Part shown: in pieces, positions 10,287 to 18,837 of the stretch | How the letters are laid out: each line of letters opens with the position of its first letter | Position numbering within the stretch: position 1 is the first letter of the stretch | Assembly: GCF_019973775.1 (NCBI RefSeq) | Contig: NZ_AP025032.1 | Span: 3,410,001-3,474,000 of the forward strand | Direction of reading: 5' to 3' | Source of the DNA: Aureimonas sp. SA4125 | GTDB taxonomy: Bacteria > Pseudomonadota > Alphaproteobacteria > Rhizobiales > Rhizobiaceae | Length of the DNA stretch: 64,000 nt | Notes under the pieces: model-generated | The model's input: only the letters and a program-made list of their open reading frames with translations | The model's database searches: none | What the model was told of the DNA's origin: nothing | Program-made: the position numbers and the translations under genes

Positions 10287-12268
10287 CGGTGATGGCCGGC
10301 AGCCCGAGCGTTTCGTGGCGACCGGCCCCGCCCTGGCCGGTCGTCTGGATCCTGGCTCTCCTTTCCGTGGCGGGGCTCCACCTCGCTCGCGACCACCTCC
10401 CCTTCGCCACCGCCTATCCCGCCGACGCGATCGTCCCCCTGGCCGAGTGGATCGGCGCCGTCATGGCCTGGCTGAAGACGAACCTGACCTGGCTGACGCG
10501 CGGGCTGACCGCCGTTCTCGGCGTGCCGCTCGACGCCGCGCTCGATCTCCTCGCGAAGAACGTCAAGATCGGCCAGGGCCCGACCGCGACGACGCTGCCG
10601 CGCCTCTCCTGGGTCGGCGTCGTCGCAGCCGCCTTCCTCGCGGGCCGTGCCTATGGCGGCAACCGTCTCGGCTGCCTCGTCGGCGGCTGTTTTCTCTACA
10701 TCGCGCTGTTCGGCAAATGGACGAGCGCCATGCTGACTCTCGGGCTCATCGCCATCGCCGTGCCCTTCTGCATCGCCACCGGCGTGCTCGTCGGAATCTG
10801 GGCCTTTCGCCACCCTGCTGCCCAGCGCACCGTCGTCGCGCCGGCGCTCGACCTGATGCAGACGATCCCGACCTTCGCCTACCTCATCCCGATGCTCCTC
10901 CTCTTCGGCAACAGCCCGGTCTCGGCGATGATCGCCACCGCGATCTTCGCGACGCCGCCGATGGTGCGCGCGACCATGCTCGGGCTTTCGCGCGTGCCTG
11001 CCGAGATCGGCGACTTCAGCGACATGGCCGGCTGCACGCCGCGCCAGAAACTCTGGCGCGTGCTTCTTCCCTCGGCGCAGCCGACGCTGATGCTGGGCGT
11101 CAACCAGGTGATCATGCTGGCCCTCAACATGGTGATCATCGCCTCGATGATCGGTGCCGGCGGGCTTGGCTACGACGTGCTGCTGGCACTCCGGGCGCTG
11201 AAGGTCGGCGCGGCGATGGAGGCGGGCCTCGCCATCGTCGCGCTCGCCGTCGCGCTCGACCGGTTGAGCCAGGCGATGGCCGCCCAGAACGCCCGTGGCC
11301 ATGTGCACCAGAGCGAGTCCGGCCTTTTCGGCCTGCGGTCTCCGAACCTCGTCGCCGCGATCGTCATCCTTGCCGTCACCACGGGCGCGAGCCTTTTCAT
11401 CCCCGCCTTCGCCGCCGTGCCGAAGGCGCTGACGCTCACCACCGCTCCGCTCTGGACCGGCGCGGTGAACTGGATCACCGTCAATTTCTTCGACGCCATC
11501 GAGGTTTTTCGCGTCACCCTGATCCTCAACGTCCTCAACCCGCTGCGCGCTTTCTGCGAGGGGTTTCCGTGGCTTGGCGCCGTCTCGCTTCTCGGCCTTG
11601 CCGGCTACCAGCTCGGCGGCTTCAGGCTGGCCGCAACCGTCGCCCTGCTCACCTCCTTCTGCGCCGTCACCGGCCTTTGGGACAAGACCATGGCAACGGT
11701 TTATCTCTGCGGCATCTCGGCCCTCGTCGCCTGCCTCATCGGCATTCCAATCGGCCTCTGGGCGTCGCGCAGCGACAGGGTGGCGCGCGTGGTCACGCCC
11801 GTCATCGACACGCTGCAGGTGATGCCGTCCTTCTGCTTCATCATTCCAGTGGTGATGCTGTTTCGCGTCGGCGACGTCACCGCGATGATCGCGACCATCG
11901 GCTTCGCCGTCGTGCCGGCGGTGCGCTATACGAACCACGGCCTCAGGAACATCCCGCCGGCACTACTGGAGGCCGCCGTCGTCTCCGGCTGCACCCCGCG
12001 CCAGACCTTCTGGCGCGTGCAGCTGCCGATGGCGCTGCCCGAGATCATGCTGGGCGTCAGCCAGACCATTTTGATGGCGCTCGCGATGATCATCATCTGC
12101 GCCATGATCGGCACGCGCGATCTCGGCCAGGAAGTGTTCATCGCCTTGTCCAAGGCCGATGCGGGTCGCGGCATCGTCGCGGGTCTGGCCATCGCCTTCA
12201 TCGGCATCATCGCCGACCGCCTGTTCGGCGCCTGGAGCGCAAAGGCAAGAGCCCGCGTCAGCGCATAG
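10283..12268 (+). CDS. Betaine-type ABC transporter double permease
   Basis: The 661-residue protein is about twice the length of a usual ProW/OpuAB permease. It contains two binding-protein-dependent permease domains in tandem. Both carry the EAA-loop sequence that contacts the ATPase: AGCTPRQKLWRVLLP near residue 250 and SGCTPRQTFWRVQLP near residue 569, each followed by MLGV-Q and a long helix. The fusion probably supplies both transmembrane halves of the transporter in one chain. It overlaps the ATPase gene by 4 bp and closes the SBP-ATPase-permease operon. Confidence 0.87.
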   Translation: MTVMAGSPSVSWRPAPPWPVVWILALLSVAGLHLARDHLPFATAYPADAIVPLAEWIGAVMAWLKTNLTWLTRGLTAVLGVPLDAALDLLAKNVKIGQGPTATTLPRLSWVGVVAAAFLAGRAYGGNRLGCLVGGCFLYIALFGKWTSAMLTLGLIAIAVPFCIATGVLVGIWAFRHPAAQRTVVAPALDLMQTIPTFAYLIPMLLLFGNSPVSAMIATAIFATPPMVRATMLGLSRVPAEIGDFSDMAGCTPRQKLWRVLLPSAQPTLMLGVNQVIMLALNMVIIASMIGAGGLGYDVLLALRALKVGAAMEAGLAIVALAVALDRLSQAMAAQNARGHVHQSESGLFGLRSPNLVAAIVILAVTTGASLFIPAFAAVPKALTLTTAPLWTGAVNWITVNFFDAIEVFRVTLILNVLNPLRAFCEGFPWLGAVSLLGLAGYQLGGFRLAATVALLTSFCAVTGLWDKTMATVYLCGISALVACLIGIPIGLWASRSDRVARVVTPVIDTLQVMPSFCFIIPVVMLFRVGDVTAMIATIGFAVVPAVRYTNHGLRNIPPALLEAAVVSGCTPRQTFWRVQLPMALPEIMLGVSQTILMALAMIIICAMIGTRDLGQEVFIALSKADAGRGIVAGLAIAFIGIIADRLFGAWSAKARARVSA

Positions 12269-12376
12269 CGACCGGAGCGCAAGCGGCCGGCTATAGCCAT
12301 TCCTTTGTCGTGGAACACCCGCATGGGCAGTTACCGCGCGGCTGCGGGCTGCGAGCCTCAACCACCAATCTGCTTT

Positions 12377-13615
12377 TCACCCCAGCAGCATACGCACATG
12401 CTCGTTGAGAAACCGCCCTTTCGGATCGAGCTTTCGGCGCAGCGCGCGAAAATCATCGGCGCGGGGGTAGAGCGTCGTCACGTCCTCGGTGTCGAGAAAG
12501 TGCAGCTTGCCCCAATGCGGGCGGGAGTGGAACTGGCGCAGGATCGCATCGACGTCGCGCAGAAAGTCCCAGTAGTCGAAGCCGGGATGGCCGGAGACCG
12601 AGACCGTGACTGAATCCTGCCGGTAGAAGGGGCTGAGCCAGGCGGCGTCGCCCGCGGTGAAGCGGTATTCGATCGGGAAGATGCACTTGGTGTGCTTGGT
12701 CAGCATCAGCTCGCGCACGGCCCGCACCGCCGCCTTGCCGTGCTCGACCGGCACTGCGTATTCGAGCTCGTGGAAGTTCGGCACGTATTCGATGGGATAG
12801 ATGTCGGAGGAGTAGGCGATCTTCTCGAAGGGCGACTGCATTTCCGGCTGCTCGGTGATGTCCATCACCTTCATCTCGCAGACGTCGGCCGTGTTCGTCG
12901 TCGTCGTCAGCGGCGCGTCCGCGGTATCGCCGAGGCAGTAGAGATACCGGCTTTCCGGCATGGGGCACCAGAAGAAGCCGAAATGCCGGTGGGTCGCGGC
13001 GAGTTCGTCGTGCCGCTCCATGCAGGTCTCGAAATCGTCGCGCCACAGCTTTTCGTGCAGGTTGTAGGCCGGCATCGTCTCCAGCGTCATCTCGGAGATG
13101 ACCCCGAGCGTGCCGAGCGAGACCTGGGCGGCGGCGAGCAGTTCCGGGTCCGAGCCGTCGACGACGAGGATGCTGCCATCCGCCTGGACCAACCGCATGC
13201 CTGAAACCTGCGAGGCGAGGCAACCGAGTGTCGCGCCGGTGCCGTGCGTGCCGGTGGAGAAGGCGCCGGCGACGGCCTGCGTGTCGATGTCGCCCTGGTT
13301 GGCGAGCGACAGGCCCATCCCCTTCAGCGCCCTGCCGATGTCGCCGATCCGGGTCCCCGCGGCGACCGTGACGCGGTTGCCCTCGCGGCCGAGGATGCCG
13401 CTCATGCCGGCGAGCGACAGGCGCAGTCCGCCGGTGCCGACGACGGGGGTGAACGAGTGGCCGGAGCCGGCGACGCGGATCGGCAGATCCAGCGCATCGG
13501 CCTCGCGCACCATCGCGACGAGCTGTTCCTCGCTCGTGGGCGCCGCCTTGTAGCGCGAGATGCAGGACTGGTTGCCGACCCAGTTGCGCCAGTGGCCGCC
13601 CTTTTCGAACTCCAT
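12377..13615 (-). CDS. FAD-linked sugar lactone/alditol oxidase (D-arabinono-1,4-lactone oxidase family)
   Basis: The 412-residue flavoprotein has an N-terminal FAD-binding PCMH domain with IRVAGSGHSFTPVVGTGGL (pyrophosphate-binding and likely covalent-FAD histidine) and GAFSTGTHGTGATLG. The C-terminal ALO domain ends in the characteristic HWGKLHFLDTEDVTTLYPR and LDPKGRFLNEHVRMLLG. Family members oxidise aldonolactones, alditols or similar polyols with oxygen, giving hydrogen peroxide. The start at 13615 is favoured by GAGGGGAC just upstream and by the PCMH domain beginning soon after. It is 10 bp downstream of an SDR gene on the same strand. The exact substrate is unknown. Confidence 0.8.
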   Translation of the reverse strand: MEFEKGGHWRNWVGNQSCISRYKAAPTSEEQLVAMVREADALDLPIRVAGSGHSFTPVVGTGGLRLSLAGMSGILGREGNRVTVAAGTRIGDIGRALKGMGLSLANQGDIDTQAVAGAFSTGTHGTGATLGCLASQVSGMRLVQADGSILVVDGSDPELLAAAQVSLGTLGVISEMTLETMPAYNLHEKLWRDDFETCMERHDELAATHRHFGFFWCPMPESRYLYCLGDTADAPLTTTTNTADVCEMKVMDITEQPEMQSPFEKIAYSSDIYPIEYVPNFHELEYAVPVEHGKAAVRAVRELMLTKHTKCIFPIEYRFTAGDAAWLSPFYRQDSVTVSVSGHPGFDYWDFLRDVDAILRQFHSRPHWGKLHFLDTEDVTTLYPRADDFRALRRKLDPKGRFLNEHVRMLLG

Positions 13616-13625
13616 GCTTGTCCCC

Positions 13626-14393
13626 TCAAACTGCCGTGAAGCCATTGTCGACGAAAAGATGCGTGCCGTTGATGAAGCTTGCGGCATCGCTGAGCAGGAA
13701 GAGCGCGGCCTCGGCGACTTCCTCGGGTCGGCACATGCGCCCCTGGGCTGCCGCGATGGCGGCGTCGGAGACGTCGACGCCCAGGCGCGAAAGCGCCTCG
13801 ACCTCGCGATTGCCGTGCGCGGTCTGGATAAAGCCGGGGCACACCGCATTGCAGCGGATGTTGCGGTCGCGGAACTCGACGGCGATGGCGCGCGCGAACA
13901 TGTGCACCGCGCCTTTCGTCGTGGCGTAGAGGACTTCCATGGGTGTTGCCGCGACGGCCGAGATCGAGGAGGTGCAGACGATGCGCCCGCCGCCCTGCGC
14001 CAGCATGCCCGGCAGCACCGCGCGCGTCATCAGGAACATCGACCGGACGTTCACGTCCATCAGCCCGTCATAGTCCTCATCGGTGGTCTCGAGAAAGGGT
14101 TTCACGACGATCGTGCCGGCGTGGTTGAAGAGGAGCGTCGGCGGCCCAAAGGCTTCGCTCGCCTGCGCCACGGCCGCCTCGACCTCCGCCCGCTGCGAGA
14201 CGTCGGCGCGCGCAAACCGCGCCTGACCTCCCGCGGCGACGATCGCGTCGGCCAGTGCCGCACCCGCCTCATCCTGCCGGTCGACGATGGTCACGCGCGC
14301 GCCCTCGGCGGCGAACAGCCGGGCCGCTGCGCCGCCGCAGCCGGTCGCGCCGCCGGAAATCAGGGCGCTGCGCCCGTCCAGTCGTCCGGGCAT
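13626..14393 (-). CDS. SDR-family NAD(P)-dependent oxidoreductase
   Basis: The 255-residue classical short-chain dehydrogenase has the cofactor motif ALISGGATGCGGAAARLFA (TGxxxGxG variant), an NHAG motif (LLFNHAGTI), the catalytic Ser in CTSSISAVAATPMEVLYATTKGA with the Y-x3-K pair (YATTK), and the C-terminal NGTHLFVDNGFTAV. Asp in TIVDRQ after beta-2 suggests NAD preference. The ATG at 14393 follows GAGGGAAG. It sits ahead of the FAD lactone/alditol oxidase and divergent from an FAH-family gene, which hints at an aldose or polyol dehydrogenase; this is inference from context. Confidence 0.85.
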   Translation of the reverse strand: MPGRLDGRSALISGGATGCGGAAARLFAAEGARVTIVDRQDEAGAALADAIVAAGGQARFARADVSQRAEVEAAVAQASEAFGPPTLLFNHAGTIVVKPFLETTDEDYDGLMDVNVRSMFLMTRAVLPGMLAQGGGRIVCTSSISAVAATPMEVLYATTKGAVHMFARAIAVEFRDRNIRCNAVCPGFIQTAHGNREVEALSRLGVDVSDAAIAAAQGRMCRPEEVAEAALFLLSDAASFINGTHLFVDNGFTAV

Positions 14394-14624
14394 CAGAGCT
14401 TCCCTCGCAAGATGACGAAGCGCTACTCTGACGGGATTGTGACCGGACTTCAACCGAGGTCACGGGTCTGCGGCATCGGGACGTGCAGCGTTTGCGTGAT
14501 CGCGATCTGCCGCCCAATGCGCGGCAAGCTATGCGCTTCGACCGAAGACGAGGACCGAGAGCGACGTCGGCCTCTGGACGCCAGGCCTGCTGCAGGGAAT
14601 AGTCGCCCTCCCCAGACCGGCGCC

Positions 14625-15827
14625 ATGGGCGCCGACCCGTGGCACACCAGCACAGGCAGATTCACATTGACCCCAAATGACATTCTTCCCCACGACGCCA
14701 GCCAGGCCGTTCTCGTCGGCCGCCTCTACGACCCGGAAGTGCAGGGCCCGAGCGTCGTCGTTCTCAAGGGCGACCGGCTCGTCGACATGTCCGCGCTCGC
14801 GGCCACGATGGCCGACCTCCTGGAGGCGGGCGATCCCGTCGCGCTTCTGAGGGATGCGACGGGCGGCAAGAGCTGGGATCTCGCCACCGTTCTTGCAGCG
14901 ACGCCATCGGACCTGTCGGCCCCGCATCTGCTGGCCCCTTGCGACCTGCAGGCGGTGAAGGCCTGCGGCGTCACCTTTGCCCGCTCCATGATCGAGCGCG
15001 TCATCGAAGAGCGCGCCAAGGGCGACTCGGCCAGGGCCAATGAAATCCGCGAGGAGATCGGCCGGATCATCGGCGGCGCGCTGTCCGACATCAAGGCCGG
15101 CTCGCCCGAGGCGGCCAAGGCCAAGGAAGTGCTGATCAAGGGCGGCTACTGGTCGCAATACCTGGAGGTCGGCATCGGGCCGGATGCTGAGGTCTTCACC
15201 AAGGCGCCGGTTCTCGCCTCCGTCGGTCATGGCGCCGAAATCGGCATCCTGCCCTCCTCGGCCTGGAACAATCCGGAGCCGGAGGTCGTGCTGGCGGTGG
15301 ATTCCACGGGCCGCGTCCGCGGCGCGACGCTCGGCAACGACGTGAACCTGCGCGATGTCGAGGGTCGCAGCGCCCTCCTCCTCGGCAAGGCCAAGGACAA
15401 CAACGCGTCCTCCTCGATCGGGCCGTTCATCCGCCTCTTCGACGAGACCTTTACCATCGATGACGTGCGCACCGCCGAATTGACGCTGACGGTGACCGGT
15501 CCCGAAGGGTATGTGCTGGAGGGCCGCAGCTCGATGAAGGAAATCAGCCGCGATCCGCTCGATCTCGTCGGCCAGACGCTGAGCCGTCACCATCAGTATC
15601 CCGACGGATTCTTGCTCTTCCTCGGCACGCTGTTTGCCCCGACCGAGGACCGCGACGTCAAGGGCCAGGGTTTCACCCACCGGATCGGCGACGTCGTCGA
15701 AATCGCCAGCCCCAAGCTCGGCCGCCTCGTCAACACGGTGACGCACAGCGACAAGGCTCCGGAATGGCGTTTCGGCATCCGCGACCTCATGCGCAATCTT
15801 GCGGGCCGCGGTCTCCTGAGCCGGTAG
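14625..15827 (+). CDS. FAH-family 2-keto-3-deoxy sugar-acid dehydratase/hydrolase
   Basis: The roughly 386-400-residue product belongs to the fumarylacetoacetate hydrolase superfamily in the long form seen in 2-keto-3-deoxy-pentonate dehydratases (XylX/KdxD-like). The N-terminal part reads RLYDPEVQGPSVVVLKGDRL. The C-terminal FAH core contains EVFTKAPVLASVGHGAEIGI, the metal-binding WNNPEPEVVLAVDSTGRVRG and GNDVNLRDVEGRS, then SSSIGPFIRLFD. The start is uncertain: ATG at 14625 gives 400 residues, while TTG at 14667 gives 386, closer to family length. With the divergent SDR and oxidase it could form an oxidative, non-phosphorylating pentose route, but direct evidence is lacking. Confidence 0.72.
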   Translation: MGADPWHTSTGRFTLTPNDILPHDASQAVLVGRLYDPEVQGPSVVVLKGDRLVDMSALAATMADLLEAGDPVALLRDATGGKSWDLATVLAATPSDLSAPHLLAPCDLQAVKACGVTFARSMIERVIEERAKGDSARANEIREEIGRIIGGALSDIKAGSPEAAKAKEVLIKGGYWSQYLEVGIGPDAEVFTKAPVLASVGHGAEIGILPSSAWNNPEPEVVLAVDSTGRVRGATLGNDVNLRDVEGRSALLLGKAKDNNASSSIGPFIRLFDETFTIDDVRTAELTLTVTGPEGYVLEGRSSMKEISRDPLDLVGQTLSRHHQYPDGFLLFLGTLFAPTEDRDVKGQGFTHRIGDVVEIASPKLGRLVNTVTHSDKAPEWRFGIRDLMRNLAGRGLLSR

Positions 15828-16027
15828 GACGGGACGCCATCCCTGTCTCAGGCGAAGGAAGGGCCGGCCAAACGCGCACCCCACGCCCCCCGGCGCACGT
15901 AGCCGGCACCTTGGAGGGCGGCGGCTTCGGCGTGATCGAGGACGGCGTCGTCCTCATCGGCTGGGTTGGTCTGCAGGGCGGAGGTACTGCCGCGCGTCCC
16001 GGGCTGAGGCTGACGCTCTGCGACAAC

Positions 16028-16058
16028 GGCTTCCTCTCCCCGGCGGGGAGAAGAAGCC
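16028..16058. terminator. Bidirectional hairpin between convergent genes
   Basis: GGCTTC(C)TCTCCCC pairs with GGGGAGA(A)GAAGCC around a 3-nt loop, a 13-bp stem with one mismatch. It lies between the FAH-family gene, ending at 15827, and the convergent Fae-like gene, ending at 16071. There is no T run on either side, so it may act as a transcript-end stabiliser or an intrinsic terminator of moderate strength. Confidence 0.5.
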
Positions 16059-16070
16059 GGCCTTCCCGCC

Positions 16071-16619
16071 TCAGATCTTCCCGTCGAGACCCATCTGGTG
16101 GTAGCGGTGCATGATCTTGTCCTGGTTCTCGAGAAGCCAGTCGATCGAGGGCTCGTTCATCATCGCCTTGCGGATCGCCTCGGTGGTGCCGCGGCGGTGG
16201 AGGTCGAAGAGGATCTTGTGGTCGAGCGCGTCGTCGTCGACGACACTGGGCGCGAGCCAGACCGAGCAGATGATGCCGAGCTCGTTCGCCTGCTCCTTCG
16301 GGATGTAGCCCGCGCGCACCGCGTCGAGAACGCCGTTGGCGATGGCGAACTGCACCGTGCCCATCAGGATGTTCGTGTAGCGCAGGCTGGTGACGGTGAC
16401 CTTCGAGACGCAGAGCGTCACCGGGCGGACCATGATGTCGGTGTTGAGGAGCGCGAAGACGCGGGTGTGGCCGGCGACCTGGTCGCCCGTCAACGTCGCC
16501 AGCGCGATGCCGACCGGGCCGTCGAGCGCGCCGATGACGATTTCGGGCTCGGCCGCCGTGCCGGGAGGGCCGCCGGCGACGAGGGCTTCGCCGGTCCGCA
16601 TGACAATACGCTCGCTCAT
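16071..16619 (-). CDS. Formaldehyde-activating-enzyme (Fae) family protein lacking the usual histidine
   Basis: The 182-residue protein is recognisable as Fae family by RTGEALVAGG near the start, IVIGALDGPVGIALA, VRPVTLCVSKVTV (the NTLMFNKVT region of Fae), the central QFAIANGVLDAVRAGYIPKE helix pair and ATEAIRKAMMNEPS-like C-terminal part. Classic Fae condenses formaldehyde with tetrahydromethanopterin and has a conserved histidine in an EVAHIDLIIG segment. Here the matching stretch is AAEPEIVIG, with Glu at the histidine position, so the classical activity is doubtful. A good ribosome site (GAAAGGAAC) precedes the ATG. No tetrahydromethanopterin pathway genes are nearby. The XRE-cupin regulator is divergent. 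Confidence 0.75.
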   Translation of the reverse strand: MSERIVMRTGEALVAGGPPGTAAEPEIVIGALDGPVGIALATLTGDQVAGHTRVFALLNTDIMVRPVTLCVSKVTVTSLRYTNILMGTVQFAIANGVLDAVRAGYIPKEQANELGIICSVWLAPSVVDDDALDHKILFDLHRRGTTEAIRKAMMNEPSIDWLLENQDKIMHRYHQMGLDGKI

Positions 16620-16863
16620 GGATGTTCCTTTCGAGACATGACGCTCATGGCTACGCGCTCAGGAACGCCGGGCCAAGCCTGATTGCGCCCTATCGCTGCG
16701 CATCGCCGTTCCATGCCGTCGGCAGACCCGGCGCCCGTCGCGGCAAGACCGCGCCGCAGCTTGCCAGCCCGGCGGCCTCCGCGTATTTCATGGCGATGAA
16801 ATGCACCCCTCAGAAAGGCTGCGCCGCCCTCCTCGGAGATCCCTGCGCACAGGCTTCGGCCCC

Positions 16864-17502
16864 ATGAGCGAAAGCGGCGATGACACCGCTCTCCTCTTGT
16901 CGGCCAGCGCAATCTCGCGCCCCGAAGACGGCGAAGATCCCGTTGCCGCGCTCGGGCCGCTGATCCGCGAGCGGCGCAAGGAGCAGGGCCTGACGCTCGC
17001 GGAGGTCGCCCTGCGCACCGGCCTCTCCGTCGGCCACCTCTCCCAGGTCGAGCGCGGCCTGTCGACGCCGACGATCCGGCAGCTGCAGCAGATCGCCGAG
17101 ACCATGGGCGTCACCATCGGCTGGTTCTTTCGCGCCGATGCGCCGGCTGCCGCCGACGACGAGAACCGCGTCGTCGTGCGCGCCGGCCAGCGCCGCAAGA
17201 TGGCGATGTCGCAGGCCGGCATCGTCGACGAACTGCTGGTGCCGAGCCTCGACGGCGCGCTGGAACTCCTGTTCTGCACGCTGCAGCCGGGTGCCGGGGC
17301 GGGTCCCGAGCCCTATGCCCATGCCGGTGAGGAAGCGGGCCTGGTGCTCGCGGGCGAGATGGAGCTCTGGGTCGAGGACGAGCGCTACCATCTGCGCACC
17401 GGCGACAGTTTTGCCTTCGCCAGCACCCGCCCGCACCGCTACCGCAACCCCGGCAGCACCGAGCTGAAACTCGTCTGGGCGATCACGCCGCCGAGCTATT
17501 GA
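16864..17502 (+). CDS. XRE-family regulator with cupin sensor domain
   Basis: The 212-residue product has an N-terminal helix-turn-helix (LIRERRKEQGLTLAEVALRT then GLSVGHLSQVERGLSTPTIR, about residues 32-75) and a C-terminal cupin_2 domain with PYAHAGEEAGLVLAGEMELW and a FASTRPHRYRN metal/ligand-type histidine motif. Such HTH-cupin proteins bind DNA and sense a small metabolite. I chose the ATG at 16864; an in-frame ATG at 16801 would add 21 arginine-rich residues. It is divergent from the Fae-like gene and lies beside the Rieske gene, so it is the likely local regulator of both. Confidence 0.85.
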   Translation: MSESGDDTALLLSASAISRPEDGEDPVAALGPLIRERRKEQGLTLAEVALRTGLSVGHLSQVERGLSTPTIRQLQQIAETMGVTIGWFFRADAPAAADDENRVVVRAGQRRKMAMSQAGIVDELLVPSLDGALELLFCTLQPGAGAGPEPYAHAGEEAGLVLAGEMELWVEDERYHLRTGDSFAFASTRPHRYRNPGSTELKLVWAITPPSY

Positions 17503-17534
17503 TTCCTGTTTTGATTGAAGGGTGTTCGGCTGTT

Positions 17535-17652
17535 CACCCCCCTCTGCCCTGCCGGGCATCTCCCCCTCAAGGGGGGAGATCGGCAGCTGCGACGCCGGCG
17601 AGGATCGATCTTCCCCCCTTGAGGGGGAGATGGGCGGCAGCCCAGAGGGGGC
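17535..17652. repeat. Long palindromic intergenic repeat (rhizobial mosaic type)
   Basis: Two inverted arms of about 45 bp (near 17535-17583 and 17607-17652) contain CATCTCCCCCTCAAGGGGGG and its near complement, with CCTCTGCC and GGCAGCCCAGAGG at the outer ends. Each arm also holds its own small palindrome. This resembles the dispersed intergenic palindromes common in Rhizobiales genomes. It lies between the convergent XRE-cupin and Rieske genes and could serve as a transcript end. Confidence 0.7.
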
Positions 17653-17693
17653 GAGCTGCCCCGGCCTTTGAACAAGGCCCTCTGGAAAGCAGA

Positions 17694-18827
17694 CTACTCA
17701 GCCGCGACCCTATGCGTCTCCGGCGCCGGATCGGCCAGCGCCTCGCGCACCATGGTTTGAAAAGCCAGCACCCCGTGCTCGTATTTCGGCGAGATCGGCC
17801 CGCGCGTGTAGATTCCGGCCTCGAGATTGCGCTGGACGCCGAGGATGATGTCGATGTCCTCTGAGACGATCTGCGCCGACCATTCCGCCGACTGCCGGTT
17901 CGCCTCCGCCTTTTCCGGGCTGACGTCGGTGAAGAAGTACCAGTTGATGTGGCGGATCTTGCCCGGCCCGATCGGTTCGACCGTGGCGATCGAGGAGCCC
18001 CAGTCGTAAAGGTTCAGCATCAGGACGGGGAAGCGATAGAAGTAAAGGCCGCGCGTCAGGCCCCCTTCCCGCGCCGGCGCATGCAGGTGGAAGAATTTCT
18101 CCTCGGCATGGACGTCGACCCGGTACCGGTCGATGTCCATCGAGGCGCACAGGCCGGGATGCATGGTCTGGCAGTGATAGCATTCCAGATAGTTGTCGCC
18201 ATAGGTCTTCCAGTCGACGGCGACGTCCCGGTCCTTGGACATGAAATAGTGCTGGTCCTCCAGCGGATAGTCGGCGGCCATGGCGTCGATGGCGCCGAGC
18301 CACTCGCGCAGCGTCTCGCCGCCGCGCTCGATCTTCAGGAAGACGAATCCGCGCCATTCCTCGGCGTCGACCGGATGCAGGCCCCATCCGGCCGGATCGA
18401 ACGTCTGCGACCCGCCGAAATCGCGGGCGCGCTGCAGGAGGCCGGCGCGGTCGTAGCCCCAGGAGTGATAGGGGCAGACGAGGAGCTTGCCGCAATGGCC
18501 GCTCTCCTCGCCGACCATTTCCGCGCCGCGGTGCCGGCAGACATTGTGAAAGGCGCGCACCTTTCCGTCGTCGCCGCGGATGGCGAAGACGGAATAGCCG
18601 GCGACCGTCCCGCGAACATAGTCGCCGGGGTTCGGGATCTTCGCCGACCAGGAGAACAGCATCCAGTTCCGGGTGAAAATGGTCGCGCGCTCGCGGCGAA
18701 AGATCTCCTCGCTCGCATACCACTCGGCTGGCAGCGTCCAGGCGTGTCCGCCACCCGACGCGTCGCCCCCGTCACACCCCGGATCCCGGGCCGAAGGAGG
18801 GGCGGCGGAGACGGCGGTGACGGTCAT
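17694..18827 (-). CDS. Rieske non-heme iron oxygenase, catalytic subunit
   Basis: The 377-residue protein is an aromatic-ring-hydroxylating-type oxygenase alpha subunit. The Rieske [2Fe-2S] ligands are C97-x-H99 (VCRHRGAEM) and C118-x2-H121 (CPYHSWGY). The mononuclear iron site is in DNYLECYHCQTMHP (H218 and H223), with the bridging acidic residue just before and a third ligand expected in SEDIDIILGVQRNLEAG. This organisation fits the group containing glycine betaine, stachydrine and carnitine oxygenases as well as aromatic oxygenases. No ferredoxin or reductase gene is adjacent. It is 10 bp downstream of the class II aldolase gene, implying one operon. Substrate unknown. Confidence 0.85.
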   Translation of the reverse strand: MTVTAVSAAPPSARDPGCDGGDASGGGHAWTLPAEWYASEEIFRRERATIFTRNWMLFSWSAKIPNPGDYVRGTVAGYSVFAIRGDDGKVRAFHNVCRHRGAEMVGEESGHCGKLLVCPYHSWGYDRAGLLQRARDFGGSQTFDPAGWGLHPVDAEEWRGFVFLKIERGGETLREWLGAIDAMAADYPLEDQHYFMSKDRDVAVDWKTYGDNYLECYHCQTMHPGLCASMDIDRYRVDVHAEEKFFHLHAPAREGGLTRGLYFYRFPVLMLNLYDWGSSIATVEPIGPGKIRHINWYFFTDVSPEKAEANRQSAEWSAQIVSEDIDIILGVQRNLEAGIYTRGPISPKYEHGVLAFQTMVREALADPAPETHRVAAE

Positions 18828-18837
18828 GGCGGTGCCC

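Noticed and set aside
10034-11938. Long minus-strand frame opposite the double permease
   Set aside because: It is His/Asp/Arg-rich shadow sequence; the plus strand encodes two conserved permease domains.
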